Positions 1 through 5,895 of a DNA stretch of 6,013 bases are shown piece by piece; within the stretch, counting starts at the first letter, position 1, and each line of letters begins with the position of its first letter. Both the position numbers and the translations under genes were made by a program. Source of the DNA: DATEPR01 sp036503065 (GTDB taxonomy: Bacteria; Actinomycetota; Actinomycetes; Mycobacteriales; Pseudonocardiaceae); assembly GCA_036503065.1 (NCBI GenBank), contig DASXXM010000457.1, positions 1 through 6,013 of the forward strand, read 5' to 3'. The notes below the pieces were generated by a model. The model saw only the letters and a program-made list of their open reading frames with translations. It searched no databases and was not told where the DNA came from.

Positions 1-23
1 CACGTGGCGAACGGTCGCGAGAA

Positions 24-734
24 ATGGGGTCCACGACCATGAGGCTCAGTTCGGTCGCGCAAGACGCCCCCAGCCCGACGGACCGGCAGCCGGCCGGCGT
101 CACGATCACGTCCAGCACGACAGCGGTACTCACCGTCGGACCCGTACGCCGCCAGAGCAGCAACGCGGACGTGGCCATCGACCTGGCCATCGTCGTGGAC
201 GCGGCGGTAGCAGGCGACCGAGCCGCGACCGACCGGCTGCTGGCGCTGGTCCAGCCGTTGGTGCTGCGGTACTGCCGAGCCAGGATCGGCCGCCAGGAGC
301 GCTCCTTCGCCGCCGCCGACGACGTCGCCCAGGAGGTGTGCCTCGCGGTGTTCACATCGCTGTCCACCTATGTCGACCAGGGCCGCCCCTTCCTGGCGTT
401 CGTGTACGGCATAGCCGCGCACAAGGTGGCCGACGCCCACCGGGCCACCGGCCGCAACCGCATCGACCCCATGGCCGACCCGCCGGAGGAGCCGACCACC
501 GAAGCCGGCCCGGAACAGCGGCTCCTGCGCAGCGAACTGAGCTCACAACTGGCCGACCTCATGCAGGTGCTGACCCCGTCGCAGCGCGAAATCCTCACCC
601 TGCGAGTGGTCGTCGGCCTGTCCGCGGCCGAAACCGCGGAAGCGGTCGGCTCCACCCCGGGTGCGGTCCGGGTGGCCCAGCACCGCGCGCTGACCCACCT
701 CAGGTCGGCCGCCGCTCGGCTGGACCTCACCTAA
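24..734 (+). CDS. shbA: Alternative sigma-70 family factor, SigD/ShbA type
   Basis: It directs RNA polymerase core enzyme to a subset of promoters. In Streptomyces, ShbA drives the gene of the principal sigma factor HrdB; in mycobacteria the SigD relative acts in a stationary-phase or starvation regulon. In the 236-residue product, region 2 lies at about 70-145, with the family-typical stretches DDVAQEVCLA (99-108) and GRPFLAFVYGIAAHKVADAH (120-139). Region 4 lies at about 183-228, with LTPSQREILTLRVVVGLSA (183-201) and the helix-turn-helix ending in GAVRVAQHRAL (213-223). These match my memory of SigD/ShbA sequences closely. Residues 1-50 are Ser/Thr/Pro/Ala-rich and not recognisably conserved. 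The start is uncertain: the frame stays open to the window edge, ATG at 24 and ATG at 39 are both possible, and GTG at 171 would give a core-only protein like shorter family members. No RsdA-like anti-sigma gene follows. The family call is firm; the target regulon is inferred. Confidence 0.9.
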   Translation: MGSTTMRLSSVAQDAPSPTDRQPAGVTITSSTTAVLTVGPVRRQSSNADVAIDLAIVVDAAVAGDRAATDRLLALVQPLVLRYCRARIGRQERSFAAADDVAQEVCLAVFTSLSTYVDQGRPFLAFVYGIAAHKVADAHRATGRNRIDPMADPPEEPTTEAGPEQRLLRSELSSQLADLMQVLTPSQREILTLRVVVGLSAAETAEAVGSTPGAVRVAQHRALTHLRSAAARLDLT

Positions 735-740
735 CCCGAG

Positions 741-756
741 TTGCCGAACCTGGCAA
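741..756 (+). terminator. Weak hairpin just after the SigD/ShbA-type gene
   Basis: An inverted repeat TTGCC-gaacct-GGCAA starts 6 nt after the sigma-factor stop codon. An alternative stem pairs CCTGG (749-753) with CCAGG (766-770). Neither is followed by a T-run, so this would be an actinobacterial-type terminator without a U tract, or chance pairing in GC-rich DNA. Its position straight after a stop codon is the main support. Confidence 0.25.
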
Positions 757-816
757 GCCCGGCGCCCAGGCGGCCACAGAACACGCCCACCACCCAGTGG
801 ACCGGCTGGCGCCACC

Positions 817-843
817 TGTGACTCACATCACTCCACCGATGTC
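817..843 (+). promoter_or_regulatory. Candidate ECF-type promoter with dyad upstream of the SDR-sigG operon
   Basis: TGTGACTCACA (817-827) is a perfect dyad around a central C, lying 93 nt upstream of the SDR start. Read as a promoter, TGTGACT (817-823), a spacer of exactly 16 nt and TGTC (840-843) resemble the consensus reported for ECF41 sigma factors, TGTCACA-N16-CGTC, matching 5 of 7 and 3 of 4 positions. ECF41 factors also carry a SnoaL-like C-terminal domain and often regulate an adjacent oxidoreductase gene, so autoregulation of this operon by its own sigma factor would fit. However, the sigma factor here looks SigG-like rather than ECF41 proper, and the consensus is quoted from memory. 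The dyad could equally be an operator for a separate regulator. Confidence 0.35.
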
Positions 844-910
844 GGCTGCGGCGACGGGTTCCGCACTCCTGGCTGGTCTTGATACGGACCGAACCCAAGA
901 CCAATCCTCC

Positions 911-914
911 GGAG
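911..914 (+). promoter_or_regulatory. Ribosome binding site that sets the SDR start
   Basis: GGAG sits 6 nt before ATG 921. It favours that ATG over the in-frame TTG at 879, which would add 14 residues upstream of the conserved Rossmann fold and has no visible Shine-Dalgarno sequence. Confidence 0.7.
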
Positions 915-920
915 TGTCCA

Positions 921-1661
921 ATGTCCGACTCTGTCCAGACCGCCGTGGTCACCGGTGCCAGCCGCGGTTTCGGGCGCGCGATCGCCGCCGCGCTCGTCGC
1001 CGCGGGCACCCACGTCATCGGCATCGCCCGCAACGAACAGGACCTGCGGGCCGTACGCGACGAGCTCGGCGCCGGCTTCACACCCGTAGCCGCCGACGCC
1101 ACCGACGAAACCCTCGCGCAGAACGTGATCCGCGCACACCGCCCGAGCCTGCTGGTCCTCAACGCCGGAGCCACTCCGCACATGGCACCCGTGCACGAGC
1201 AGACCTGGGAAACCTTCAGCCGCAACTGGCACACCGACACCCGGCACGTCTTCACGTGGATCCGAGCGGCGCTGCGGGAACCACTGGCGCCGGGCAGCGT
1301 GGTACTCGCGATGTCCAGCGGTGCCGCCCTGGGCGGATCCCCGCTGTCCGGCGGATACGCCAGCGCCAAGGCCGCCATCCGCTACATCCGCGGGTACGCG
1401 GCGGACGAGTCGACCCGGGCCGGCCTTGACATCCGGTTCGTCACACTGCTGCCGCAACTGACTCCCGCCACCGGCCTCGGCTCGGTCGGCGTCGCGGGCT
1501 ACGCCGCGCGCCAGGGTGTCGACCAGGACACCTTCATCGAAAGCCGGCAACCGATCCTCACCCCCGACCAGGTTGCCAAGGCCGTCATGGAGCTCGCCGC
1601 GGACCCCGCAGGCGCCCCGGAATACCAGGTCGACGGGACCGGACTACGCCCGATCGGCTGA
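921..1661 (+). CDS. Short-chain dehydrogenase/reductase (SDR), classical type
   Basis: It should be a cytoplasmic NAD(P)(H)-dependent oxidoreductase acting on a carbonyl/alcohol pair; the substrate cannot be read from the sequence. The 246-residue length is typical of classical SDRs. Visible motifs, in order, are the cofactor-binding glycine motif TGASRGFG (11-18), Arg37 just after the second beta strand (IARNE, which hints at NADP preference), the Asp of AADATD (59), NAG (81-83), Asn102 as the probable fourth catalytic residue, the Ser pair in MSSG (132-133), and the catalytic YASAK (146-150). All the expected active-site residues are present, so the enzyme is probably functional. It lies 43 nt upstream of the SigG-like gene on the same strand, so co-transcription is likely. 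Oxidoreductases are common partners of SnoaL-domain sigma factors, which suggests it is a target of that factor rather than part of a larger pathway here. Confidence 0.9.
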   Translation: MSDSVQTAVVTGASRGFGRAIAAALVAAGTHVIGIARNEQDLRAVRDELGAGFTPVAADATDETLAQNVIRAHRPSLLVLNAGATPHMAPVHEQTWETFSRNWHTDTRHVFTWIRAALREPLAPGSVVLAMSSGAALGGSPLSGGYASAKAAIRYIRGYAADESTRAGLDIRFVTLLPQLTPATGLGSVGVAGYAARQGVDQDTFIESRQPILTPDQVAKAVMELAADPAGAPEYQVDGTGLRPIG

Positions 1662-1704
1662 CCTGCGACCTACAGTGAACCCACCGCACCCGAGATGAGC
1701 CGCG

Positions 1705-2661
1705 ATGCCCACGGACGCCGAGTTCACCGCACTGGCCGAGCCGTTCCGGCCGGAGCTGCTCGCGCACTGCTACCGAATCCTGGGCTCGATCCACGACGCC
1801 GAGGACCTGGTGCAGGAGACCTACCTGCGAGCGTGGCGCGGGTTCGGCCGGTTCGAGGGCCGTTCGTCGGTGCGGCGATGGCTGTACAAGATCGCCACCA
1901 TGGCCTGCCTGACGGCGTTGGAAACACGCTCCCGGCGGCCACTCCCCTCCGGACTTGGCGCGCCCGCCGACGACCACCGGGTCGCCGTGGCTCCCCGCGA
2001 GCCGTCGGTGGCGTGGCTTCAGCCGGCACCCGACGCCCTGTTCGGCGCCGACGACCCGGCGGCGATCGTGGCTGGGAAGACTGGAGTGCGACTCGCCTTC
2101 ATCGCCGCACTCCAGTACCTGCCCGCCCGGCAACGGGCCGTACTGACACTGCGCGACGTACTGGCGTTCCGGACAACCGAGGTCGCCCAGATGCTGGACA
2201 CGACAACCGCGGCCGTGGACAGCGCGCTACGCCGCGCCCGCGCCCGACTGGCCGAGGCCGGACCGGTTCAGGACGATCTGATCGAGCCTGCGGAGAAAAC
2301 CCTCATCGACAGCTACGTCGACGCCTTCACCCGAGCCGACCCCGACGCACTGGTGCACCTGCTGCGCGCCGACGTCGAACTGGAGATGCCGCCGACCCCG
2401 ACCTGGTTCACCGGCCGACGGGCCGTCGTCGGATTCCTGGCCAACCGCGTACTGCGCGGCAGGGACCACTGGCGGATGGTGCCGACTCGCGCCAACACCC
2501 AACCCGCCCTAATCGCCTATCGACGCGCGAGCGAGGACCGGTACGAGGCATACGGCGTCCAAGTTCTGACCTTGACAGGCACCAGAATCGCCCGCATCAC
2601 CTCATTCAACGACCCCAACCTGGTACCGACATTCGTCCTCGCCGCCGCACTCACAACCTGA
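1705..2661 (+). CDS. sigG: ECF sigma factor with C-terminal SnoaL-like domain, SigG type
   Basis: It is an extracytoplasmic-function-type sigma factor of 318 residues, much longer than the roughly 180-200 residues of a minimal ECF factor because of a C-terminal extension. Sigma region 2 is at about 10-75 (LLAHCYRILGS, 18-28; HDAEDLVQETYLRAWRGF, 30-47). A linker containing WLQPAPD (104-110) follows, resembling the WLxP-type linker motif of SnoaL-domain sigma factors. Region 4 is at about 128-185 (LQYLPARQRAVLTLRDVL, 136-153; then TTTAAVDSALRRARARL, 166-182). The SnoaL/NTF2-like domain covers about 196-313 and ends with RIARITSFNDP (294-304). I see no DGGGK motif of ECF41 proteins, so SigG fits better. 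In such factors the extra domain is thought to control activity in place of an anti-sigma factor, and no anti-sigma gene is visible here. ATG 1705 has only a weak purine-rich stretch upstream (GAGATGAG, 1692-1699). TACAGT at 1671-1676 resembles a -10 box but lacks a matching -35. Confidence 0.9.
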   Translation: MPTDAEFTALAEPFRPELLAHCYRILGSIHDAEDLVQETYLRAWRGFGRFEGRSSVRRWLYKIATMACLTALETRSRRPLPSGLGAPADDHRVAVAPREPSVAWLQPAPDALFGADDPAAIVAGKTGVRLAFIAALQYLPARQRAVLTLRDVLAFRTTEVAQMLDTTTAAVDSALRRARARLAEAGPVQDDLIEPAEKTLIDSYVDAFTRADPDALVHLLRADVELEMPPTPTWFTGRRAVVGFLANRVLRGRDHWRMVPTRANTQPALIAYRRASEDRYEAYGVQVLTLTGTRIARITSFNDPNLVPTFVLAAALTT

Positions 2662-2671
2662 CCGGAACCCT

Positions 2672-2684
2672 TGGTGTCACACCA
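2672..2684 (+). promoter_or_regulatory. 13-nt palindrome TGGTGTCACACCA downstream of sigG
   Basis: A perfect dyad around a central C starts 11 nt after the sigG stop codon and 158 nt before the next start codon. It contains TGTCACA (2675-2681), identical to the reported ECF41 -35 element, but no CGTC lies 16 nt further on (the bases there are GACA), so a complete promoter is not visible. With a realistic loop it forms only a five-pair hairpin, too weak for a good terminator. It is best viewed as a possible operator. Confidence 0.35.
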
Positions 2685-2762
2685 CCGGACCTGCCATGAC
2701 ATGACTGTCGGGGCGATCGGGCCAAGTATCCGTTTTACGTGACCTGAGCTCGCGCTTCTCGG

Positions 2763-2792
2763 TTGTGCCGTAGGTCGGCACGAGCATACGAT
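2763..2792 (+). promoter_or_regulatory. Possible promoter with overlapping inverted repeat, upstream of the unknown gene pair
   Basis: GTGCCG-taggt-CGGCAC (2765-2781) is a six-pair inverted repeat with a 5-nt spacer; a G.U pair and an A-T pair extend it to 2763-2783. The same stretch contains TTGTGC (2763-2768), 3 of 6 matches to the housekeeping -35, followed after 18 nt by TACGAT (2787-2792), which fits the actinobacterial TANNNT -10. If real, transcription would start near 2799, about 40 nt before the TTG start codon, and the dyad would sit over the -35 and spacer as a repressor operator would. The alternative is a U-tract-less terminator for the sigG transcript. The remainder of 2662-2841 shows nothing else I can support. 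Confidence 0.35.
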
Positions 2793-2831
2793 TAAGCCGC
2801 CGTCGGGTGTCGCCTGTGCTTTCCGTCGACC

Positions 2832-2837
2832 GGGGGA
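2832..2837 (+). promoter_or_regulatory. Strong ribosome binding site supporting a TTG start
   Basis: GGGGGA ends 4 nt before TTG 2842. The next in-frame ATG is at codon 55, after the hydrophobic segment, and the ATG at 2861 is out of frame, so this site is the main reason to accept the rare TTG start. Confidence 0.6.
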
Positions 2838-2841
2838 ATCG

Positions 2842-4416
2842 TTGAACAGCATCTTCATCAATGACTACGACTTCGAGGTCGCGGCAGCGGCCGCACTACT
2901 ACTCGTGTTGTTTCAATTGGTCCCGTCTGCTCGATTACTGACAAAAACGGTCTACCGAGAGGCGTCCTTCGCCTGGGTGCGCGGTGTGGCCCGCGCGGGC
3001 GGCTTCATGATCTACATCAAGCCCAGGACCATCTTTCGGGCCACCTGCCTGTGGATCGAGGCGGAACTTCTCGATCCACGCCCGAAACGCCCAGAACGAT
3101 TCGAGTTCGGCAACGACCGGAAGTACCGGGAGACCTGCGAGGACTACCGGTCGGAACTCGGGGCCTGGCGCAGGTCGGCGCGCGAACGACTCAGTGAACT
3201 ACTGGACGACACGGCCAGCACCCGAGCGATCATTCCGGTGGAAACCTGCTTCGATCTGTACAAGGCGGAAGAAGGTATCCGCCGCTACTTCGACGCGCGC
3301 GGCACCCGTTACCGGAAACTCGGCGTCGACGCCTACACCTTCGTCTCGATGGTCGAGGTGGCCGAGGGTTTCATCGCACCGCTGCACCTGATCACCGGCC
3401 TCTACTCACACTTCGACGAGGACTGGCGACCGATCATCCGGGCATACGGCCGCACCTTCGGCCGCACCGACGACCCGATGAAAGCGTCCATCCGGGGCCT
3501 GCAACTGTTTCTGTTCGACTGCTGGCTGATGTGGGGGCCAAGCATTCCGATCGGCACCTGTGACCGTTGGAAGGGCGTCAAACTGGTGCAGTTCGGCTAT
3601 GGCGACGAAAACAACTCGATCTCCCTGCTGAACCGCGACGCGGCAGGGGCCGACAATGCTTTCCTACCACCGAGGACGGACAACGGCGGCAATGCGCCGA
3701 TGGCACGCAGGGCCAGGGTCCGCGGCCGGCTCGCCTGGATACCGGCGGTCGCACACCCGGACATCTGCCCGGCACAACAGCCGGTTTTCAACCGAAACGG
3801 CGGCCAACTGGTCCTGCAGGAAACCGACATGCGGCCGGCGGGAGGTACCGCGGAACAGGTGGCGCGCCGATACTACTCGGCGTACATCTGGGTGTGCTTC
3901 GTCCTGTGCGACCTGGAGGGCAGTCCGCTGCATCGCGCCGAACCCTGGCGGAACATGGTGACCTTCTTCGAACACGGCAATCTCGCCGAGGACTACACCT
4001 ACGACGCGTTGAAGGCACACCTGATCACGAAGTCCTGTCTGTCCATCGAACGGATGCTGGACGCCGAGAAGGACATCAGCCTGCGATATGGCTGCGCGAT
4101 CGACGACTGCGGCTGCGGCGCGCCGATAGAGTGGCCGCCACCACCCGGCGAGGCCATCGGAGAACTGATGCGGAAGGAAGAAAGGTTCATCAGACTGCGC
4201 GACGCCGGCAGACTGAGTCTGGAGCCACCCAAGGGATCACACGGCGTGTACTCGGCCTGCGGCCTGCCACCCTTGCTCGACGGTTACCTCGACAGCCTCG
4301 AGATCGCCGACGCCGCCGACAAGTTGGCGGCCGAGAAACGCGCGGCAGGCAAGCGGCTCGCCGCCGAGAAACTCGCAGCCGCAGACCTGGCGGTCGCCGA
4401 CGAGGTGGCTCAATGA
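2842..4416 (+). CDS. Membrane-anchored protein of unknown function, coupled to a GNAT gene
   Basis: I do not recognise this 524-residue protein. Residues 13-29 form a single hydrophobic segment (VAAAAALLLVLFQLVP) preceded by acidic residues (NDYDFE) and followed by Arg/Lys-containing sequence (RLLTKTVYR). By the positive-inside rule this predicts a one-pass membrane anchor with about 490 residues in the cytoplasm. The soluble part has a charged, helix-like stretch at about 80-150 (YRETCEDYRSELGAWRRSA), two aromatic/hydrophobic stretches at 219-238 and 345-357 that are probably core helices or strands, a compact cysteine cluster C418-x4-C423-x-C425 that could bind metal, and a proline run (PPPP, 432-435). 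It ends in an Ala/Lys/Glu-rich tail (about 490-520) with a repeated LAAEK unit. No catalytic motif of a known enzyme family is evident. TTG 2842 is chosen as start on its Shine-Dalgarno sequence. The stop overlaps the GNAT gene start (ATGA, 4413-4416), so the two are translationally coupled and probably act together. Base composition near the 5' end is somewhat richer in A/T than in the flanking genes. Confidence 0.8.
   Translation: MNSIFINDYDFEVAAAAALLLVLFQLVPSARLLTKTVYREASFAWVRGVARAGGFMIYIKPRTIFRATCLWIEAELLDPRPKRPERFEFGNDRKYRETCEDYRSELGAWRRSARERLSELLDDTASTRAIIPVETCFDLYKAEEGIRRYFDARGTRYRKLGVDAYTFVSMVEVAEGFIAPLHLITGLYSHFDEDWRPIIRAYGRTFGRTDDPMKASIRGLQLFLFDCWLMWGPSIPIGTCDRWKGVKLVQFGYGDENNSISLLNRDAAGADNAFLPPRTDNGGNAPMARRARVRGRLAWIPAVAHPDICPAQQPVFNRNGGQLVLQETDMRPAGGTAEQVARRYYSAYIWVCFVLCDLEGSPLHRAEPWRNMVTFFEHGNLAEDYTYDALKAHLITKSCLSIERMLDAEKDISLRYGCAIDDCGCGAPIEWPPPPGEAIGELMRKEERFIRLRDAGRLSLEPPKGSHGVYSACGLPPLLDGYLDSLEIADAADKLAAEKRAAGKRLAAEKLAAADLAVADEVAQ
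4321..4371 (+). repeat. Imperfect coding repeat giving KLAAEK / RLAAEK in the protein tail
   Basis: KLAAEK (residues 494-499, 4321-4338) recurs as RLAAEK (505-510, 4354-4371), and the DNA shares gccgagaaa in both copies. The unit lies in an Ala/Lys/Glu-rich stretch that should form a continuous amphipathic helix or short coiled coil. It is a low-complexity coding repeat, not a mobile or structural DNA repeat. Confidence 0.55.
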
Positions 4417-5813
4417 TCGACTTCCGCAGCCTGACCGACTCCGCCGAGGACATCGCCACGCTGACGGATTTCTACACCACCCTCTACACAAGCGAGTTCC
4501 CCGACCCGGACGAGCGCGAGTCGCTGCCGAACATGATCGACTACCTCGAGCGAAAGGCCCGCGGCTGGTACGGGCGCAACAATTACCATATTCTGCTGGC
4601 CTGGCTGGACGATCGACTGGTAGGCGGCTCGGTCGTGGACTATCTCGCCGAGCCCAATGTCGGCGTGATCGAATTCCTGTTCGTGGCACCCGACGCACGG
4701 CAGTCCGGAATCGGCCGGCAGGTGCTCACCCGGACCGAACAATTACTGGCCCAGGACGCGCGCAGGCTGACCGGCCGCGAGTTGGACGCGGTCGTCGCCG
4801 AGATGAACGACCCGCTGGCGCCATCGAACGTTCGGGACAACCTCGACCCGACCGCCCGCGCGCTGATCTGGCACCGATGGGGCTACGCCGGCCTGGACTT
4901 CCCCTACGTTCAGCCGCCGTTGGCCGAGGACACCGCGGCGGTGACAAACCTGATCGTCATCGCCAAGCCGCTGCGACCGGACTGGTCGGCCGCGCTACCG
5001 TCAACAACGGTATTGCGATTCGTACACGAATACCTACGTTGGGCGATACGCATCGACAAGCCGTCCGACTCCGCGGACTACCGGCGGATGGCCGCCCACC
5101 TCGACCGGTGCGACGCTGTCCGGATCGTGCCACTGGCCGCCTACGTCGGCCGCGACCCCGACCGCCCGCTGCACATCCGGGAGATCACCGGCCCGGACGA
5201 CGCGGACTTCGCACTAACAATGCGCCGGTATTGGGCGGCGTTCGGCAACAGCGGACTAGCCGTGGCGGAGGCGGACTTCCAGCAGGCCCTCGCCGAGGGC
5301 GGCAGCTACCACCTGTGGTCGCTGCGGTCGGCAGAGGGCGGCCCGGTCGACGGACTCGCGTCGTTCCGGACCCTGTCCACCGCAGGCTTCGCCGGCTACC
5401 TCGTGCTGGCCGACGCGCTGCGCCACACCGGCCGACTACGCGCGCTGGTCGCGCGGATCGAGGAGCAGATGCTGCGCGACCAGCCGACCGTGCACGGGTG
5501 GTACATCGAGGTCGGCGCCGACACCGACAGCGGCCCCTTCCGGTCGGTCGGCTTCCACCAACTCGCGGTCGACTACCAACAGCCGGCCGTCGACGAGCCG
5601 GCCGGAGCCGAGCAGACGATCCCGGTCCGCCTGCTGTACAAGCAAGTCGGCCGTTGTTACCAGGCCCCAAGGCTGGCCGCGCACGACGTGCTGACGGCCG
5701 TGGCGGAGATCCTGGCACAGGTATACGACGTCGCGGAGCCCCGCGAGCACCCGGCGTTCACACTGCTCGCGCAGGATCTCGCCAACCGAACCGACCCGGT
5801 GAACCTCGTCTGA
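4413..5813 (+). CDS. Tandem GNAT-family acetyltransferase (two domains)
   Basis: GNAT enzymes move an acyl group from acyl-CoA to an amine on a small molecule, peptide or protein; the acceptor here is unknown. The 466-residue product is about twice a single GNAT domain. Domain 1 (about 1-187) has the strand VIEFLFVAPDAR (85-96), which leads into the acetyl-CoA motif A, R96-x-x-G99-x-G101. A later block includes AEMNDP (129-134), ALIWHRWGYAGLDFPYVQPP (150-169) and the closing strand LIVIAKPL (180-187). This AExNDP plus YVQPxL pattern recalls a set of uncharacterised bacterial GNATs. Domain 2 (about 250-412) is more diverged: HLWSLRS (300-306), ASFRTL (316-321), a weak motif-A-like stretch R337-H-T-G340-R-L (337-342), WYIEVG (363-368) and FRSVGFHQL (376-384). 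The tail 415-466 is helical-looking. No signal peptide or membrane segment is seen. Start ATG 4413 overlaps the upstream stop by 4 nt, so no separate promoter is needed. The frame is open far upstream, but that stretch is an Arg/Gly-rich shadow of the preceding gene. Confidence 0.85.
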   Translation: MIDFRSLTDSAEDIATLTDFYTTLYTSEFPDPDERESLPNMIDYLERKARGWYGRNNYHILLAWLDDRLVGGSVVDYLAEPNVGVIEFLFVAPDARQSGIGRQVLTRTEQLLAQDARRLTGRELDAVVAEMNDPLAPSNVRDNLDPTARALIWHRWGYAGLDFPYVQPPLAEDTAAVTNLIVIAKPLRPDWSAALPSTTVLRFVHEYLRWAIRIDKPSDSADYRRMAAHLDRCDAVRIVPLAAYVGRDPDRPLHIREITGPDDADFALTMRRYWAAFGNSGLAVAEADFQQALAEGGSYHLWSLRSAEGGPVDGLASFRTLSTAGFAGYLVLADALRHTGRLRALVARIEEQMLRDQPTVHGWYIEVGADTDSGPFRSVGFHQLAVDYQQPAVDEPAGAEQTIPVRLLYKQVGRCYQAPRLAAHDVLTAVAEILAQVYDVAEPREHPAFTLLAQDLANRTDPVNLV

Positions 5814-5863
5814 CCCGTTCACGGCCGTCGTTTCGTCGAATCACGCGGCCCCCCGAAGTGGCC

Positions 5864-5894
5864 CGCACTACGGCCTCTTGCGCTCGTAGTCGTG
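5864..5894 (+). terminator. Possible hairpin between convergent genes
   Basis: ACTACG (5867-5872) pairs with CGTAGT (5885-5890) across a 12-nt loop, and a single-base bulge at 5891 allows three more pairs outward. It lies about 50 nt after the GNAT stop codon and directly before the apparent end of a minus-strand gene, where a shared terminator would be expected. There is no T-run on either side, and the stem is short. Confidence 0.3.
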
Positions 5895-5895
5895 T

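Noticed and set aside
817..827. CRP-like site TGTGA...TCACA
   Set aside because: The half-sites are separated by 1 nt rather than the 6 nt of CRP operators, so a CRP/Fnr-type site is not supported.
879..907. Housekeeping promoter with -35 TTGATA at 879
   Set aside because: At suitable spacing there is only CAATCC, which is a poor -10 and would run into the SDR ribosome binding site.
338..1429. Long plus-strand frame across the sigma factor and SDR genes
   Set aside because: Arg/Pro/Gly/His-rich low-quality translation that overlaps two well-supported genes; a GC-bias artefact.
731..1550. Two long minus-strand frames opposite the SDR
   Set aside because: They are antisense shadows; the plus strand has all SDR catalytic motifs and a good ribosome binding site.
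1695..2699. Alternative frame over sigG starting at ATG 1695
   Set aside because: Its translation is Arg/Pro-rich with no domain, whereas the 1705 frame gives a full sigma factor.
2675..2709. Complete ECF41-type promoter from TGTCACA at 2675
   Set aside because: The only nearby GTC-type -10 (TGTC, 2706-2709) is 24 nt away instead of 16.
3567..4412. Upstream extension of the GNAT reading frame by 282 codons
   Set aside because: It overlaps the 524-residue gene in another frame, is dominated by Arg, Gly and Thr as expected for a shadow frame in GC-rich DNA, and the GNAT domain starts cleanly at ATG 4413 with an ATGA overlap.
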